Shown: piece by piece, positions 48,938 to 58,365 of the stretch
Position numbering within the stretch: the first letter of the stretch is position 1
Layout of the letters: the number at the start of each line of letters is the position of its first letter
Assembly: GCF_010915705.1 (NCBI RefSeq)
Contig: NZ_JAAIKE010000007.1
Span: 1-64,000, forward strand
Direction: 5' to 3'
DNA: 64,000 nt
From: Pseudotabrizicola algicola
GTDB lineage: Bacteria > Pseudomonadota > Alphaproteobacteria > Rhodobacterales > Rhodobacteraceae
The notes under the pieces: generated by a model
Told to the model about the DNA's origin: nothing
The model's input: the letters and a program-made list of their open reading frames with translations, nothing else
The model's database searches: none
Translations under genes and position numbers: made by a program

Positions 48938-50374
48938 TCACTCCGCCGCGACGACTTCGGTCTGCTTGAGATAGGCCATGATCGCCTCTGCCGCCTCGCG
49001 CCCGTCGCGGATGGCCCAGACCACCAGCGACGCCCCGCGCACGATGTCACCCGCCGCATAGACGCCCGGCAGATTGGTGGCATGGGTGCGGAAATCGGCC
49101 TTGATGGTGCCCCAACGGGTCACCGCCAGTTCGGGCACGCCCCAGAGCGTCGGCACGTCTTCGGGCTCGAAGCCCAGCGCCTGCACGACCAGATCGGCCT
49201 CTTCGACGTAATCGGCGCCTTCGATCAGTTCGGGCGACTGGCGGCCGGTGGCGTCGGGTTCGCCCAGACGCATCTTCTGCACCATCACACCTTCCACCGA
49301 CTCGCCGCCGGTGAAGCCCTTGGGGGCCGACAGCCACACGAATTCCACGCCTTCTTCCTCGGCGTTCTGCACTTCGCGCTGGCTGCCCGGCATGTTGGCG
49401 CGGTCGCGGCGATACAGGCATTTCACCGAGGTCGCGCCCTGACGGATAGCGGTGCGCACGCAGTCCATCGCGGTATCGCCGCCGCCGATCACCACGACGC
49501 GCTTGCCCGCTGCGTTCAACTCGCCCGAGTCGAACTCCGGCACGTCGTCGCCAAAGCTCTTGCGGTTGCTGGCGGTCAGATAGTCGAGCGCCTTGACCAC
49601 GCCGCGCGCCCCCACGCCCGGAGCCTCGATGTCACGCGACTTGTAGACGCCGGTCGCGATCAGCACGGCATCATGCTGGCCGCGGATCGCATCGAAGCTG
49701 ATGTCGACGCCGACGGTGCAGTTCAGCACGAATTGCACCCCGCCCAGTTCAAGCTGTTCGATCCGCTGCATCACCACCGGCTTTTCCAGCTTGAAGCCGG
49801 GGATGCCATAGGTGAGGAGGCCGCCAGCGCGGTCATAGCGGTCATAGACCGTGACCTGATAGCCCTTGCGCCGCAGCAGATCGGCGGCAGCAAGCCCCCC
49901 CGGTCCCGCGCCGATGATGGCAACGCTTTCGGGGCGGTCGGCGGCGGGCTTGATCGGCTTGACCCAGCCGTTTTCCCATGCGGTGTCGGTCAGGTATTTC
50001 TCGACCGAGCCGATGGTCACGGTGCCGTGGCCCGATTGTTCGATCACGCAATTGCCTTCGCACAGACGGTCTTGCGGGCAGATGCGGCCGCAGATCTCCG
50101 GAAAGGTGTTCGTGGCCTGGCTGATCTCGTAGGCCTCTTGCAGACGCCCTTCGGCAGTCAGGCGCAGCCAGTCGGGAATGTTGTTGTGCAAGGGGCAATG
50201 CGACTGGCAGTAGGGCACGCCGCACTGGCTGCACCGGCCCGCCTGTTCGGCTGCCTTCTCTGCGGCGAACTCGCGGTAGATTTCGTGGAAATCCTGATTG
50301 CGCAATGTAGCCGGACGCTTTTCAGGCGTCTCTTTGGCGACGGTCACGAATTTGAGCATTTTCTGCGTGGCCAA
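48938..50374 (-). CDS. gltD: Glutamate synthase (NADPH) small subunit
   Basis: A flavoprotein that feeds electrons from NADPH to GltB. The 478-residue product has the N-terminal [4Fe-4S] cysteines (CSQCGVPYCQSHCP and CGRICPQDRLCEGNC), the FAD loop IIGAGPGGLAAADLL and the NADPH loop VIGGGDTAMDCV. I prefer TTG 50374 as start, because GGGAG lies eight bases before it and the result begins ATQKMLKFVTV. An in-frame ATG at 50389 has no ribosome site. Palindromic elements lie at 50437-50520. Confidence 0.96.
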   Translation of the reverse strand: MATQKMLKFVTVAKETPEKRPATLRNQDFHEIYREFAAEKAAEQAGRCSQCGVPYCQSHCPLHNNIPDWLRLTAEGRLQEAYEISQATNTFPEICGRICPQDRLCEGNCVIEQSGHGTVTIGSVEKYLTDTAWENGWVKPIKPAADRPESVAIIGAGPGGLAAADLLRRKGYQVTVYDRYDRAGGLLTYGIPGFKLEKPVVMQRIEQLELGGVQFVLNCTVGVDISFDAIRGQHDAVLIATGVYKSRDIEAPGVGARGVVKALDYLTASNRKSFGDDVPEFDSGELNAAGKRVVVIGGGDTAMDCVRTAIRQGATSVKCLYRRDRANMPGSQREVQNAEEEGVEFVWLSAPKGFTGGESVEGVMVQKMRLGEPDATGRQSPELIEGADYVEEADLVVQALGFEPEDVPTLWGVPELAVTRWGTIKADFRTHATNLPGVYAAGDIVRGASLVVWAIRDGREAAEAIMAYLKQTEVVAAE

Positions 50375-50428
50375 GGCTGCGTCTCCCATACGTGTATCGG
50401 GTGCGCTTTCTTACCTAAGGGCCGGACG

Positions 50429-50459
50429 GAATAAAAGTCAGCAATGCTGACCTTTATTC
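50429..50459. repeat. Long inverted repeat upstream of gltD
   Basis: The core GTCAGCAATGCTGAC (50437-50451) is extended on both sides by GGAATAAA and TTTATTCC, so nearly 15 bp pair on each side of a three-base centre with one mismatch. It may serve as operator and, in RNA, as a hairpin. Confidence 0.65.
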
Positions 50460-50477
50460 CGGTTTTTTCGCTGTTTG

Positions 50478-50520
50478 GTCAGCCGTGTTGACTTTTTCTT
50501 CCGAAAATAGGTCAGCACGC
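50478..50520. promoter_or_regulatory. Second operator-like palindrome and a half-site upstream of gltD
   Basis: GTCAGCCGTGTTGAC (50478-50492) and a half-site GTCAGC (about 50511-50516). The first is 41 bases, close to four helical turns, from the element at 50437. Confidence 0.5.
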
Positions 50521-50533
50521 AATACCTAATGGC

Positions 50534-51334
50534 TCAGGCAGTCATCCAAAGGCCCAGCAAAGCCGCGGTTCCGACGATGATTCGCCACCAACCGAAGACC
50601 GCATAACCGTGCTTGCCAATGAAGGACAAAGCCCAGCGCACGACAAGGACGGCGGTGACAAAGGCCACCGCAAAGCCCACGGCAATATCGGTCATCGCCG
50701 AGAAATCCAGCAGATCGCGCGATTTGAACAGGTCATAGGCCACTGCCGCGCCCATCGTCGGCAGGCTGAGCAAGAAGGAGAACTCGGCCGCCGCCCGCTT
50801 TTCGACACCCATCATCAGCGCGCCCACGATGGTCGCGCCCGACCGCGAGACACCGGGGATCATGGCCACGCATTGGCACACCCCGATCCAGAAGGCCTTG
50901 CGCAGCGGCAGGGCGGTCGCATCGAAATGCAGGGGCGGGGGCGCGATACGGTCGATCACCAAAAGGATGACCCCGCCCACGATCAGCATCACCGAGATGA
51001 GCACGGGGGTCTGGAACAGCACCGTCTTGATGAAATCATGCGCGATCAAACCGATCACCACCGCCGGCAAGAAGGCGATGAGCAGCGCGACAAGCGCCCG
51101 TAGCGCCTCGGGGTCACGATGCGCGCGCAGGGCAAGCCCGCCCAGTTTCACCGCATAGAGCGAGATCAGCGCCAGAACCGCGCCGAGCTGGATCACCACT
51201 TCAAAGGTGTTGCCCGGACTGTCAAAGCCCAGAAAATGCCCCGCCAACAGCAGATGCCCCGTGGATGACACAGGGATGAATTCCGTCAGCCCTTCAAGGA
51301 GACCTAGAAGGGCTGCGAGCAATAAATTGTCCAT
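50534..51334 (-). CDS. uppP: Undecaprenyl-diphosphatase UppP
   Basis: The 266-residue membrane enzyme recycles undecaprenyl pyrophosphate for peptidoglycan synthesis and confers bacitracin tolerance. Signatures are GLTEFIPVSSTGHLLLAGH and PGVSRSGATI, with about eight helices. It lies between the NDUFA9-like gene and gltD, all on the minus strand. Confidence 0.97.
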   Translation of the reverse strand: MDNLLLAALLGLLEGLTEFIPVSSTGHLLLAGHFLGFDSPGNTFEVVIQLGAVLALISLYAVKLGGLALRAHRDPEALRALVALLIAFLPAVVIGLIAHDFIKTVLFQTPVLISVMLIVGGVILLVIDRIAPPPLHFDATALPLRKAFWIGVCQCVAMIPGVSRSGATIVGALMMGVEKRAAAEFSFLLSLPTMGAAVAYDLFKSRDLLDFSAMTDIAVGFAVAFVTAVLVVRWALSFIGKHGYAVFGWWRIIVGTAALLGLWMTA

Positions 51335-51339
51335 AAAAA

Positions 51340-52326
51340 TCAGGCCTTTTTAAGATTCTTTGCAGAATCCTTGATGGCGGCATACTGACCCGAGGGCCGA
51401 TAGCGCCACAGGTATTCCGGCAAGACAGCGTCAATCGAGGTGGGCGTGATGCCAAGATCGGCAAAGCCCTTCGCTCCATCGGCCACCACGTTGTCTCGCG
51501 CAAGGTTGCGCACCTGATCGCGGGTCAGAATCTTGTTCTCGAACAACCCGACAGTCAGCGCCTGCACAAGATCGAAGGTGCCGCCCATCAGACGGGCTGC
51601 AAAAAACGGCACATTGAGAATGAGACGGCGGCGATGGATCACGCCAAGCATCTTTCCCATCAGGTCGCGGAAGCTCGCCACATCCGGCCCGCCAAGTTCG
51701 TAGATGCCCGGTTCCGCAAGGCCTTTGGCGGCACGCACCGCCGCTTCGGCCACATCTTCCACATGCACGGGCTGGAACCGAGTATCGGCACCGACCACCG
51801 GCAGGATCGGTGTCATCGTCGCCATGCCGGCAAAGCGGTTGAAGAACTGGTCTTCGGTTCCGAAGATTACCGATGGCCGCAGGATCACCGCCGACGGATA
51901 GGCCGCCAGAACCGCCGCCTCGCCCTCGGCCTTGCTGCGGGCATAGTCGCTGTCGCTGGTCTTGTCGGCCCCGATGGCGGAAAGCTGCACCAGATGCGGC
52001 ACCGCAAGCTCTGCCGCGATACGGGCCACGCGGGCTGCACCCTTTGCCTGCACCGCATCGAAGGTGTTTTTGCCGGACCGGTTCAGGATGCCGACGCAAT
52101 TCACCACGGCATCGGCCCCCAGCATCACCGCGCGCACCGACTCGTCGTCGCGGATGTTGCACAGCACAGGCTCGACCTGTCCCGGCACGCCATAGGGGCG
52201 CACGAACAGCGCCTCGTTCGGGCGACGCACCGCCACGCGCACGCGCCAGCCATCTTTTGCCATGCGGCGCGCGATGTAACGGCCCACAAAACCCGAACCG
52301 CCGTAGATGGTGACAAGCTTGCTCAT
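51340..52326 (-). CDS. Complex I NDUFA9-like SDR protein
   Basis: The 328-residue atypical SDR has [21 protein letters not shown] as nucleotide loop, NCVGIL and SAIGAD. It matches the complex I assembly factor NDUFA9 family, common in alphaproteobacteria and mitochondria, where it binds NADPH without catalysis. The ATG at 52326 with AAAGGG is the start. The frame continues to 52584 through tRNA-Leu, which is not real. It lies five bases upstream of uppP. Confidence 0.9.
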   Translation of the reverse strand: MSKLVTIYGGSGFVGRYIARRMAKDGWRVRVAVRRPNEALFVRPYGVPGQVEPVLCNIRDDESVRAVMLGADAVVNCVGILNRSGKNTFDAVQAKGAARVARIAAELAVPHLVQLSAIGADKTSDSDYARSKAEGEAAVLAAYPSAVILRPSVIFGTEDQFFNRFAGMATMTPILPVVGADTRFQPVHVEDVAEAAVRAAKGLAEPGIYELGGPDVASFRDLMGKMLGVIHRRRLILNVPFFAARLMGGTFDLVQALTVGLFENKILTRDQVRNLARDNVVADGAKGFADLGITPTSIDAVLPEYLWRYRPSGQYAAIKDSAKNLKKA

Positions 52327-52449
52327 GCGGATGAACCCTTTCGGCCTGACGAAACCTGAGACTTCCATAGCTTTGACACCCCGTGCGGGCAAGATGAAAG
52401 GCCGTCGCACAGGCGGTGAGTTTTTTCTTGTGAAGTGCTTTTCTTCCCG

Positions 52450-52478
52450 TTGACACCCCCGCACGGCCCGCATAAACA
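52450..52478 (+). promoter_or_regulatory. Promoter of tRNA-Leu
   Basis: TTGACA (52450-52455), 17 bases, TAAACA (52473-52478), 15 bases before the tRNA. Confidence 0.75.
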
Positions 52479-52492
52479 GCCCCCACACCATC

Positions 52493-52577
52493 GCCCAGAT
52501 GGCGGAATTGGTAGACGCACTGGTTTCAGGTACCAGCGCTGCAAGGCGTGGAGGTTCGAGTCCTCTTCTGGGCACCA
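52493..52577 (+). tRNA. tRNA-Leu(CAG)
   Basis: An 85-nt class II tRNA. Acceptor GCCCAGA pairs with TCTGGGC, the anticodon stem CTGGT/ACCAG encloses TTCAGGT (anticodon CAG), the variable arm is long (GCGCTGCAAGGCGT region), the T arm has GTTCGAGTCC, and the CCA end is encoded. Confidence 0.97.
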
Positions 52578-52582
52578 AATTC

Positions 52583-52612
52583 AAAACGGCCGTCCTTCGG
52601 GACGGCCGTTTT
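52583..52612 (+). terminator. Terminator of tRNA-Leu
   Basis: A 13-bp perfect stem (52583-52595 with 52600-52612) with a TTCG tetraloop and a T-run. Confidence 0.85.
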
Positions 52613-52665
52613 CATTTGCGCCGCAGCCTGCTAAGGCGCAGTCACTCAGCAAAGGGGCCAGCCGC

Positions 52666-53280
52666 GTGACGATTTACCTGCACAAGACCGATCTTCCCGA
52701 TGGCCTTACGCTTGGCCCCGTGGTGGCGATCGACACCGAAACGATGGGGCTGGACCCGCGCCGCGACCGTCTGTGCGTGGTGCAGCTTTCGGACGGGAAC
52801 GGTGACGCGCATCTGGTGCAGATCGGCCTTGGCCAGACCTCGGCCCCGAATCTCGAACGGTTGCTCACCGATCCGGCCACGCTCAAGCTGTTCCATTACG
52901 GGCGTTTCGACATCGCGGCACTGAAATGCGCCTTTGGCGTCACCACGCAGCCCGTGTGGTGCACCAAGATCGCCTCGCGGCTGATCCGAACCTTCACCGA
53001 CCGGCACGGGCTCAAGCATCTGCTGCTGGAACTTCTGGGCGTCGATGTATCAAAGCAGCAGCAGACGAGCGACTGGGGCGCGGCCACGCTGACCGAGGCG
53101 CAAAAGGACTATGCGGCGTCCGATGTGCTGCATCTGCACGCGCTGAAGGCCGAGCTTGAAAAGCGGCTGGAGCGGGAGGAGCGCAGCGATCTGGCGGCCC
53201 GCCTGTTCGCCTTTTTGCCGACGCGGGCCGAACTGGACCTGATGGGCTGGTCCGACACCACCGACATCTTCAACCACTAG
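52666..53280 (+). CDS. Short RNase D-like 3'-5' exonuclease (DEDDy)
   Basis: A 204-residue protein limited to the DEDD exonuclease domain. AIDTETMGLDPRRDRLCVVQL holds Asp and Glu of motif I, FHYGRFDIAAL has motif II, and TEAQKDYAASDVLHLHAL holds the Tyr-Asp of motif III. The HRDC domains of full-length RNase D (about 370 residues) are missing. GTG at 52666 with AAAGGGG is the start. Likely acts in tRNA or RNA 3' maturation, just downstream of tRNA-Leu. Confidence 0.9.
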   Translation: MTIYLHKTDLPDGLTLGPVVAIDTETMGLDPRRDRLCVVQLSDGNGDAHLVQIGLGQTSAPNLERLLTDPATLKLFHYGRFDIAALKCAFGVTTQPVWCTKIASRLIRTFTDRHGLKHLLLELLGVDVSKQQQTSDWGAATLTEAQKDYAASDVLHLHALKAELEKRLEREERSDLAARLFAFLPTRAELDLMGWSDTTDIFNH

Positions 53281-53386
53281 CATCTTCACCCGCTCGGCGG
53301 CCTGCCGCCGACACGGGCAGCGCCGCCATTGGCGGCATCGGCCGCGCTCTGTAACCTGCCGCAGGGCTTTGCCGCGAGAAAGCAGC

Positions 53387-53998
53387 ATGGATATGGCACA
53401 ATCGGATTTCCACTCGCGTCTGATCGGCTGGCTCAAGATCCTGCTGCCCCTAGTGGCGCTTGGCATCTTGTCGACGCTGTTTCTGGTCGCGCGCACCATC
53501 GACCCTGACAATGCGATTCCCTATGCCGATGTCGACGTCGAGGACCGCTTGCGCGAGCCGCGCATGACCGCGCCGAATTATGCGGGGCTGACCGCAGACG
53601 GGGCCGCGCTGACCATCCGCGCCGATGAGGCGCGCCCCGCCTCGGACAGCGGAACAAGGGCCAGCGCGCTGGCGCTGAGCGGGGTGCTGGAAACCCCCGA
53701 TGGCGGCCGCACCGAGTTGCTGGCGGGGGCCGGACAGATCGACCCCGGCGCGCGGCGTATCCTGCTGACCGACGGGGTCACCATCCGCTCGTCGACGGGC
53801 TGGCAGGTGCAGGGCGAAAACCTGACCGCTGCGATGGACACGACCGATATCGAGATGCCCGATGCCGTGACCGCGACCGGCCCGGCGGGCGTTGTCACCG
53901 CCGACAGCCTGCGGCTGACTCAGGCCGGTGACGGGGAAGACTCCTATCTTCTGGTTTTCAACGGGGCGGTGAAGCTGGTATACGCTCCGGCAAACTGA
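53387..53998 (+). CDS. lptC: LPS export protein LptC
   Basis: The 203-residue bitopic protein has one N-terminal helix (WLKILLPLVALGILSTLFLVA) and a periplasmic beta-jellyroll domain. It links LptB2FG in the inner membrane to LptA. GAGAAAG lies before the ATG at 53387; an alternative start is 53393. It opens the lptC-lptA-lptB run. Confidence 0.9.
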   Translation: MDMAQSDFHSRLIGWLKILLPLVALGILSTLFLVARTIDPDNAIPYADVDVEDRLREPRMTAPNYAGLTADGAALTIRADEARPASDSGTRASALALSGVLETPDGGRTELLAGAGQIDPGARRILLTDGVTIRSSTGWQVQGENLTAAMDTTDIEMPDAVTATGPAGVVTADSLRLTQAGDGEDSYLLVFNGAVKLVYAPAN

Positions 53999-54028
53999 TC
54001 CATTGCACAATTTTCAGACAGGCTGACC

Positions 54029-54565
54029 ATGTTCCAGTTGCGCGCCTCTTTTTCTCTGGCGGCCATATCTCGGGTGACCCTCGGCCTTGCGGTCGTCCTG
54101 TGCCTGTCTTTCCTCTCCGGTGATCCGGCCCGGGCGCAGCAGGCGAACATCCGCTTTGGTGGCTTGCAGCAGGATACCACCCTGCCCGTCGAGGTGACAT
54201 CGGACACGCTTTCGGTCGATCAGGCCAGCGGCGCCGCGATGTTCACCGGCAATGTCATGGCCAAGCAGGGCGAAATGCGGCTGACCGCAGGCACGATCCG
54301 TGTGGAATATGCCAGTGACGGCCAGGGCATCGCCCGCCTGATCGCCAGCGACGGGGTGACTCTGGTCAGCCCGAGTGACGCGGCAGAGGCGCGCGAGGCG
54401 GTTTATACCATCGCCAGCGGCACGGTAGAGATGACGGGCGATGTGCTTCTGACCCAAGGCCGCGCCGCGATTTCCGGCCAGAACCTGACGGTGAACCTGA
54501 CCGATGGCACCGGCACCATGACAGGCGGGGTCAAGACCGTGTTCCAGCCGGGGTCGGCACCTTGA
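54029..54565 (+). CDS. lptA: LPS export periplasmic protein LptA
   Basis: The 178-residue product has a signal peptide (ISRVTLGLAVVLCLSFLSGDPARAQ region) and the OstA-like domain: LPVEVTSDTLSVDQASGAAMFTGNV and GTIRVEYA. It polymerises as a bridge for LPS. Overlaps lptB (TTGA). Confidence 0.93.
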   Translation: MFQLRASFSLAAISRVTLGLAVVLCLSFLSGDPARAQQANIRFGGLQQDTTLPVEVTSDTLSVDQASGAAMFTGNVMAKQGEMRLTAGTIRVEYASDGQGIARLIASDGVTLVSPSDAAEAREAVYTIASGTVEMTGDVLLTQGRAAISGQNLTVNLTDGTGTMTGGVKTVFQPGSAP

Positions 54566-55323
54566 CCGCCCCGCGCGCGCTTTCCGTCACCCAAGGCAGC
54601 GCCGGTCTGGTGATCCGGTCGCTGCGCAAAAGCTACAAGAAGCGACCGGTGATCCGCGACGTCTCGATGGAACTCAGCCGGGGCGAGGTGGTGGCGCTGC
54701 TGGGGCCGAACGGATCGGGCAAGACCACCTGCTTTTACGCCATCGCCGGATTGGTCACGCCCGAAGGCGGGCAGGTCATCATCGACGGCAAAGACGTGAC
54801 CGCCCTGCCGATGTACCGGCGCGCACGGCTCGGCATCGGCTATCTGCCGCAAGAGGTCAGCATCTTTCGCGGCCTTTCGGTGGAAGACAACATCCTTGCG
54901 GTGCTGGAGATTACCGATCTGGATCGCCACAAGCAGCGCGAGCGGCTGGACGAATTGCTGTCGGAGTTTTCCATCACCCACCTGCGCCGCGCGCCTGCGC
55001 TGGCCCTTTCGGGCGGCGAGCGGCGGCGGGTGGAAATCGCCCGCTGTCTGGCGGCAAACCCGAAGTATCTGCTGCTGGATGAACCCTTTGCCGGCGTGGA
55101 CCCGATTGCGGTGGCGGAAATCCGCGGGCTTGTGCATGACCTCAAGTCGCGCGGCATCGGCGTGCTGATCACCGACCATAACGTGCGCGAAACGCTGGAG
55201 ATCGTCGATCGCGCGTATATCTTGCACGATGGCCATGTGCTGATGAGCGGCACCACCGAAGAAGTCGTGCGCGACGAAACCGTGCGGCGCGTCTATCTGG
55301 GCCAGAACTTCCGCATTTCCTGA
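54562..55323 (+). CDS. lptB: LPS export ABC transporter ATP-binding protein LptB
   Basis: A 253-residue ABC ATPase: Walker A GPNGSGKTT, signature ALSGGERRRVEIARCL, Walker B YLLLDEPFAGVDP, and LITDHNVRETL. Powers LPS extraction with LptFG. Starts with TTG at 54562 overlapping the lptA stop. In many proteobacteria rpoN follows; here a 230-base gap and hpf follow instead. Confidence 0.97.
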   Translation: MTAPRALSVTQGSAGLVIRSLRKSYKKRPVIRDVSMELSRGEVVALLGPNGSGKTTCFYAIAGLVTPEGGQVIIDGKDVTALPMYRRARLGIGYLPQEVSIFRGLSVEDNILAVLEITDLDRHKQRERLDELLSEFSITHLRRAPALALSGGERRRVEIARCLAANPKYLLLDEPFAGVDPIAVAEIRGLVHDLKSRGIGVLITDHNVRETLEIVDRAYILHDGHVLMSGTTEEVVRDETVRRVYLGQNFRIS

Positions 55324-55553
55324 TCACATCCAGATGACAATGCGGTGACGATTCGGTTGACAAGTCGGCCATCCCTGTCGCCAAATACCGTGGATGCGAG
55401 CAAGAACCCGCCATCTGCCAAGCCTGCCTTGCGGCCGCCATTCGGCCCCGCCATCTTGCAGTTGCGCCCCCGGTCCCCATGTCAAGGAAAGTAGACCTCT
55501 GGCTGCGGGCACCCGCCCCCGGCCAGAGCAAGAAGCCGCGCGGAGGAGACATC

Positions 55554-56129
55554 ATGCGCTATCAGATCAGTGGAAAACAGATCGACATCGGAGAAGCCCT
55601 GCAGACCCATGTGAAGGCCGAACTTGGCGAGGTGGTCGAGAAATACGCCCAGCGCCCGACAGAGGCCGTCATCGTCTTTTCCCGCGTTGCGCATGAATAT
55701 GTCTGCGAAACCGTGATCCATCTTTCCACCGGACTGACCGCGCAGGCCAAGGGCCATGCCACTGAAATCTATGCGGCTTTTGAATCCTGCCGCGAGAAGA
55801 TGGACAAGCAGCTGCGCCGTTACAAACGCCGCATCCGCAACCACCATTCTGCCCGAACGTCACCTGTTGAATTTGACGGCGCATCCTCATATATCCTCGC
55901 CCCAACCGAGGACGCCGAGGATGCGGAGCCAGACAGCCTCCAGCCCATCGTGATCGCCGAGATGGAGACGAAGATACCGTCTATCACCGTCGGCGAAGCC
56001 GTGATGCAGCTGGAGTTGAACGGCAACCGGATGCTCGTGTTCCGCAATGAAGGGCATGGCGGGGTGAATGTGGTCTATCGCCGGGATGACGGCAACATAG
56101 GCTGGATCGACCCGCGCAACAGCAAATAG
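55554..56129 (+). CDS. hpf: Long ribosome hibernation promoting factor
   Basis: The 191-residue protein has the S30AE domain (MRYQISGKQIDIGEALQTH ...) and, after an acidic linker, the C-terminal dimerisation domain (IPSITVGEAVMQLELNG, FRNEGHGGVNVVYRRDDGNIG). It dimerises ribosomes to 100S in stationary phase. GGAGGAGACATC precedes ATG 55554. The S30AE basic residues are present. Confidence 0.96.
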   Translation: MRYQISGKQIDIGEALQTHVKAELGEVVEKYAQRPTEAVIVFSRVAHEYVCETVIHLSTGLTAQAKGHATEIYAAFESCREKMDKQLRRYKRRIRNHHSARTSPVEFDGASSYILAPTEDAEDAEPDSLQPIVIAEMETKIPSITVGEAVMQLELNGNRMLVFRNEGHGGVNVVYRRDDGNIGWIDPRNSK

Positions 56130-56165
56130 GGGCAGCCGGTTGGCTGTTCGGGAACACGACCGTCC

Positions 56166-56630
56166 ATGGATTTAGCAAAGCTCCTCACGCCCGGCGCCGT
56201 TCGCGTCGTCGGGCAGATCACCAGCAAGAAGCGTCTCTTTCAGGAACTGGGAGAGATGGTGGCCGGATGCTACGGGCTGACGGCCGCCATTGCTGTGGAC
56301 GGTCTGCAAGAACGCGAAAGCCTTGGCCCCACAGGTGTGGGCCACGGCATCGCCCTGCCCCATGCGCGGCTGGAAGACCTTGACCGGATCGTCGGCGTGT
56401 TCATCCGGCTGGAGAAACCGCTGGATTATGACAGCGTCGACCGTCAACCGGTGGACCTGATCTTTGGCCTGTTCGCCCCGAAGGATTCGGGGGTCGATCA
56501 CCTGAAGGCGCTGGCGCTGGTCAGCCGCACCATGCGCGACCAGAACGTTGTCGCAAAGCTGCGTGCCAATACCGACCCCGCCAAGCTGCACGCGATCCTG
56601 ACCGAATCCCGCACCCCGCAAGCGGCCTGA
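56166..56630 (+). CDS. ptsN: PTS IIA-Ntr regulatory protein
   Basis: A 154-residue EIIA of the nitrogen-related phosphotransferase system. The phospho-acceptor His lies in [37 protein letters not shown] is typical. It carries phosphate signals to regulators of carbon, nitrogen and potassium use. It lies seven bases before the HAD gene that opens the polyol cluster. Confidence 0.96.
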   Translation: MDLAKLLTPGAVRVVGQITSKKRLFQELGEMVAGCYGLTAAIAVDGLQERESLGPTGVGHGIALPHARLEDLDRIVGVFIRLEKPLDYDSVDRQPVDLIFGLFAPKDSGVDHLKALALVSRTMRDQNVVAKLRANTDPAKLHAILTESRTPQAA

Positions 56631-56637
56631 TGCCCGC

Positions 56638-57309
56638 ATGGGCCGCGCCTGTGTGATCTTTGACTGCGACGGCGTGCTGATCGACAGCGAGATCATCAGC
56701 GCCCGCATGTTGATAGAGGCTTTGGCCCAGCGCGGCGTGACCATCGACCTGCCCTATGTGGCGCGGCATTTTCTGGGCCGCAGCTATCCGGTGGTGATGG
56801 CCCAGATCCGCACCGAATTCGGGCTGGACCTGCCCCCCAGCTTTGAAGACGAATACCGCGACCGCCTGCTCGAAGGCTTTCGCGCCGGACTGAAGATCAT
56901 GCCGGACGTCCGCGATGTGATCGGCGCGCTGGCCGTGCCGTTTTGCGTGGCCACCTCCTCCAGCCCCCGCCGCGCCGAGATGTCGCTGCGTCTGGTTGGC
57001 CTGTGGGACGTGTTTGACGGGCGGGTGTTCACCGCAAGCCAGGTGGCGCGCGGCAAGCCCGCTCCCGACCTGTTCCTGTTTGCCGCAAGCCGGATGGGAT
57101 TTGCCCCCGCCGATTGTCTGGTGATCGAAGACAGCCTGACAGGCGTTGCCGCCGCCCGCACCGCCGGCATGGAGGTCTGGCAGTTTACCGGTGGCAGCCA
57201 TATGGCGGGCCTGTCACTGGAGATGGGCCAAGGTGCCAGCCCGGACTTGCGTTTTGCATCATTTGCAGACTTCCATCGGCTTGCCCCCGAAACCCTGAGG
57301 CAAGCATGA
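56638..57309 (+). CDS. HAD-superfamily sugar phosphatase
   Basis: The 223-residue enzyme has motif [18 protein letters not shown], motif [10 protein letters not shown], motif [20 protein letters not shown] and motif [19 protein letters not shown]. It is similar to sugar-phosphate phosphatases of the beta-phosphoglucomutase group. As it overlaps the SorC regulator and lies before smo genes, it may remove a polyol or ketose phosphate. Confidence 0.88.
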   Translation: MGRACVIFDCDGVLIDSEIISARMLIEALAQRGVTIDLPYVARHFLGRSYPVVMAQIRTEFGLDLPPSFEDEYRDRLLEGFRAGLKIMPDVRDVIGALAVPFCVATSSSPRRAEMSLRLVGLWDVFDGRVFTASQVARGKPAPDLFLFAASRMGFAPADCLVIEDSLTGVAAARTAGMEVWQFTGGSHMAGLSLEMGQGASPDLRFASFADFHRLAPETLRQA

Positions 57310-58259
57310 GCCGGATCGAGAACAGCGACCCTACGCCCCAAGATGACGCCGCCCGCGCGGGCTGGCTGTATTACGTGGCGGGCATGACGCAAGACCAGAT
57401 CGCCGCCGAGCTTGGCATCAGCCGCCAGCGCGCGCAGCGTCTGGTTGCCAAGGCAATGGCCGACGGTCTTATCCATGTGCGGCTGAACCATCGCATCGGG
57501 GCCTGCCTCGATCTGGAATCGGCCCTGCGCGACCGCTTCGGATTGGGGCGCTGCCGTGTGTCGCCATCGCTGGGCGGCGCGGACCCCGTGCTGTCGATCG
57601 CCCCCGCCGCCGCCGCCGAACTGGAGCGGGTGCTGCGTCAGCCCGATCCGCTGACCATCGCGCTGGGAACCGGTCGCGCCATGCGCGGCATGGTCGATGC
57701 CATCACCCCGCTCGAGGCACCGCAGCACCGGCTTGTCTCGCTGATCGGGAACATCGCGCCTGACGGGTCCGCCAGCTTTTTCGATGTCATCATGCGGGTG
57801 TCCGACAAGGTGCGCGCCCCGCATTACCCCATGCTGGTGCCGGTGATCTCGCCCACCAGTGCCGAGCGTGACGCCTTTCACGCACTGGCCCCCGTGCGGC
57901 GGGTGGCCGATCTGGCGCGCGCGGCGGATGTGGTCTTTGTCGGCGTCGGCCAGATGTCCGACGATGCGCCGCTCCTGGCCGACGGCTTTGTCACCCGTGA
58001 GGAGTTGGACCAGATGCGCGCCGCCGGAGCCGTCGGCGAAGTGGCGGGCTGGGTGTTTGATTCGGCGGGTCAGTATCTGGATGTCGGCACCAATACCCGC
58101 ACCGGCGGGGTGCGCGTCGCGCAGAATCCCGACCGTCCTGCCGTGGGCATTGCTGCGGGCGCATCCAAGGCCCCCGCCATCGCTGCGGCGCTGAAATCGG
58201 GAATCATCAATGGTTTGATCACTGACGAGCTGACCGCCCGCGCGGTGCTCGCGTCCTGA
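57306..58259 (+). CDS. SorC-family sugar-responsive transcriptional regulator
   Basis: The 317-residue protein has an N-terminal HTH ([20 protein letters not shown]... [12 protein letters not shown]) and a sugar-phosphate binding domain (about 60-317; [37 protein letters not shown]-like [10 protein letters not shown]). It likely represses or activates smoEFGKS-mtlK in response to a phosphorylated polyol. ATGA overlap with the HAD gene. Confidence 0.9.
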   Translation: MSRIENSDPTPQDDAARAGWLYYVAGMTQDQIAAELGISRQRAQRLVAKAMADGLIHVRLNHRIGACLDLESALRDRFGLGRCRVSPSLGGADPVLSIAPAAAAELERVLRQPDPLTIALGTGRAMRGMVDAITPLEAPQHRLVSLIGNIAPDGSASFFDVIMRVSDKVRAPHYPMLVPVISPTSAERDAFHALAPVRRVADLARAADVVFVGVGQMSDDAPLLADGFVTREELDQMRAAGAVGEVAGWVFDSAGQYLDVGTNTRTGGVRVAQNPDRPAVGIAAGASKAPAIAAALKSGIINGLITDELTARAVLAS

Positions 58260-58289
58260 TTGCTTTGCATTTGCGGCGTAGGAAGGGGC

Positions 58290-58343
58290 TTGACGGCTGC
58301 GGCCCTAATGTGAGTAATTGCCCATCAAGCGATGATTTGCTCA
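58290..58343 (+). promoter_or_regulatory. Promoter and probable SorC operator of smoE operon
   Basis: TTGACG (58290-58295), 17 bases and AGTAAT (58313-58318) are the likely promoter. TGAGTAATTG (58311-58320) and GATTTGCTCA (58334-58343) form an inverted repeat (TGAGYAA) that overlaps the -10, just upstream of smoE. Confidence 0.5.
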
Positions 58344-58365
58344 TTCGCTGATAGGGAGGATAACC

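Noticed and set aside
52327-52584. N-terminal extension of the NDUFA9-like protein reading [14 protein letters not shown]
   Set aside because: This peptide is the known reverse-strand translation of tRNA-Leu; the true start is 52326.
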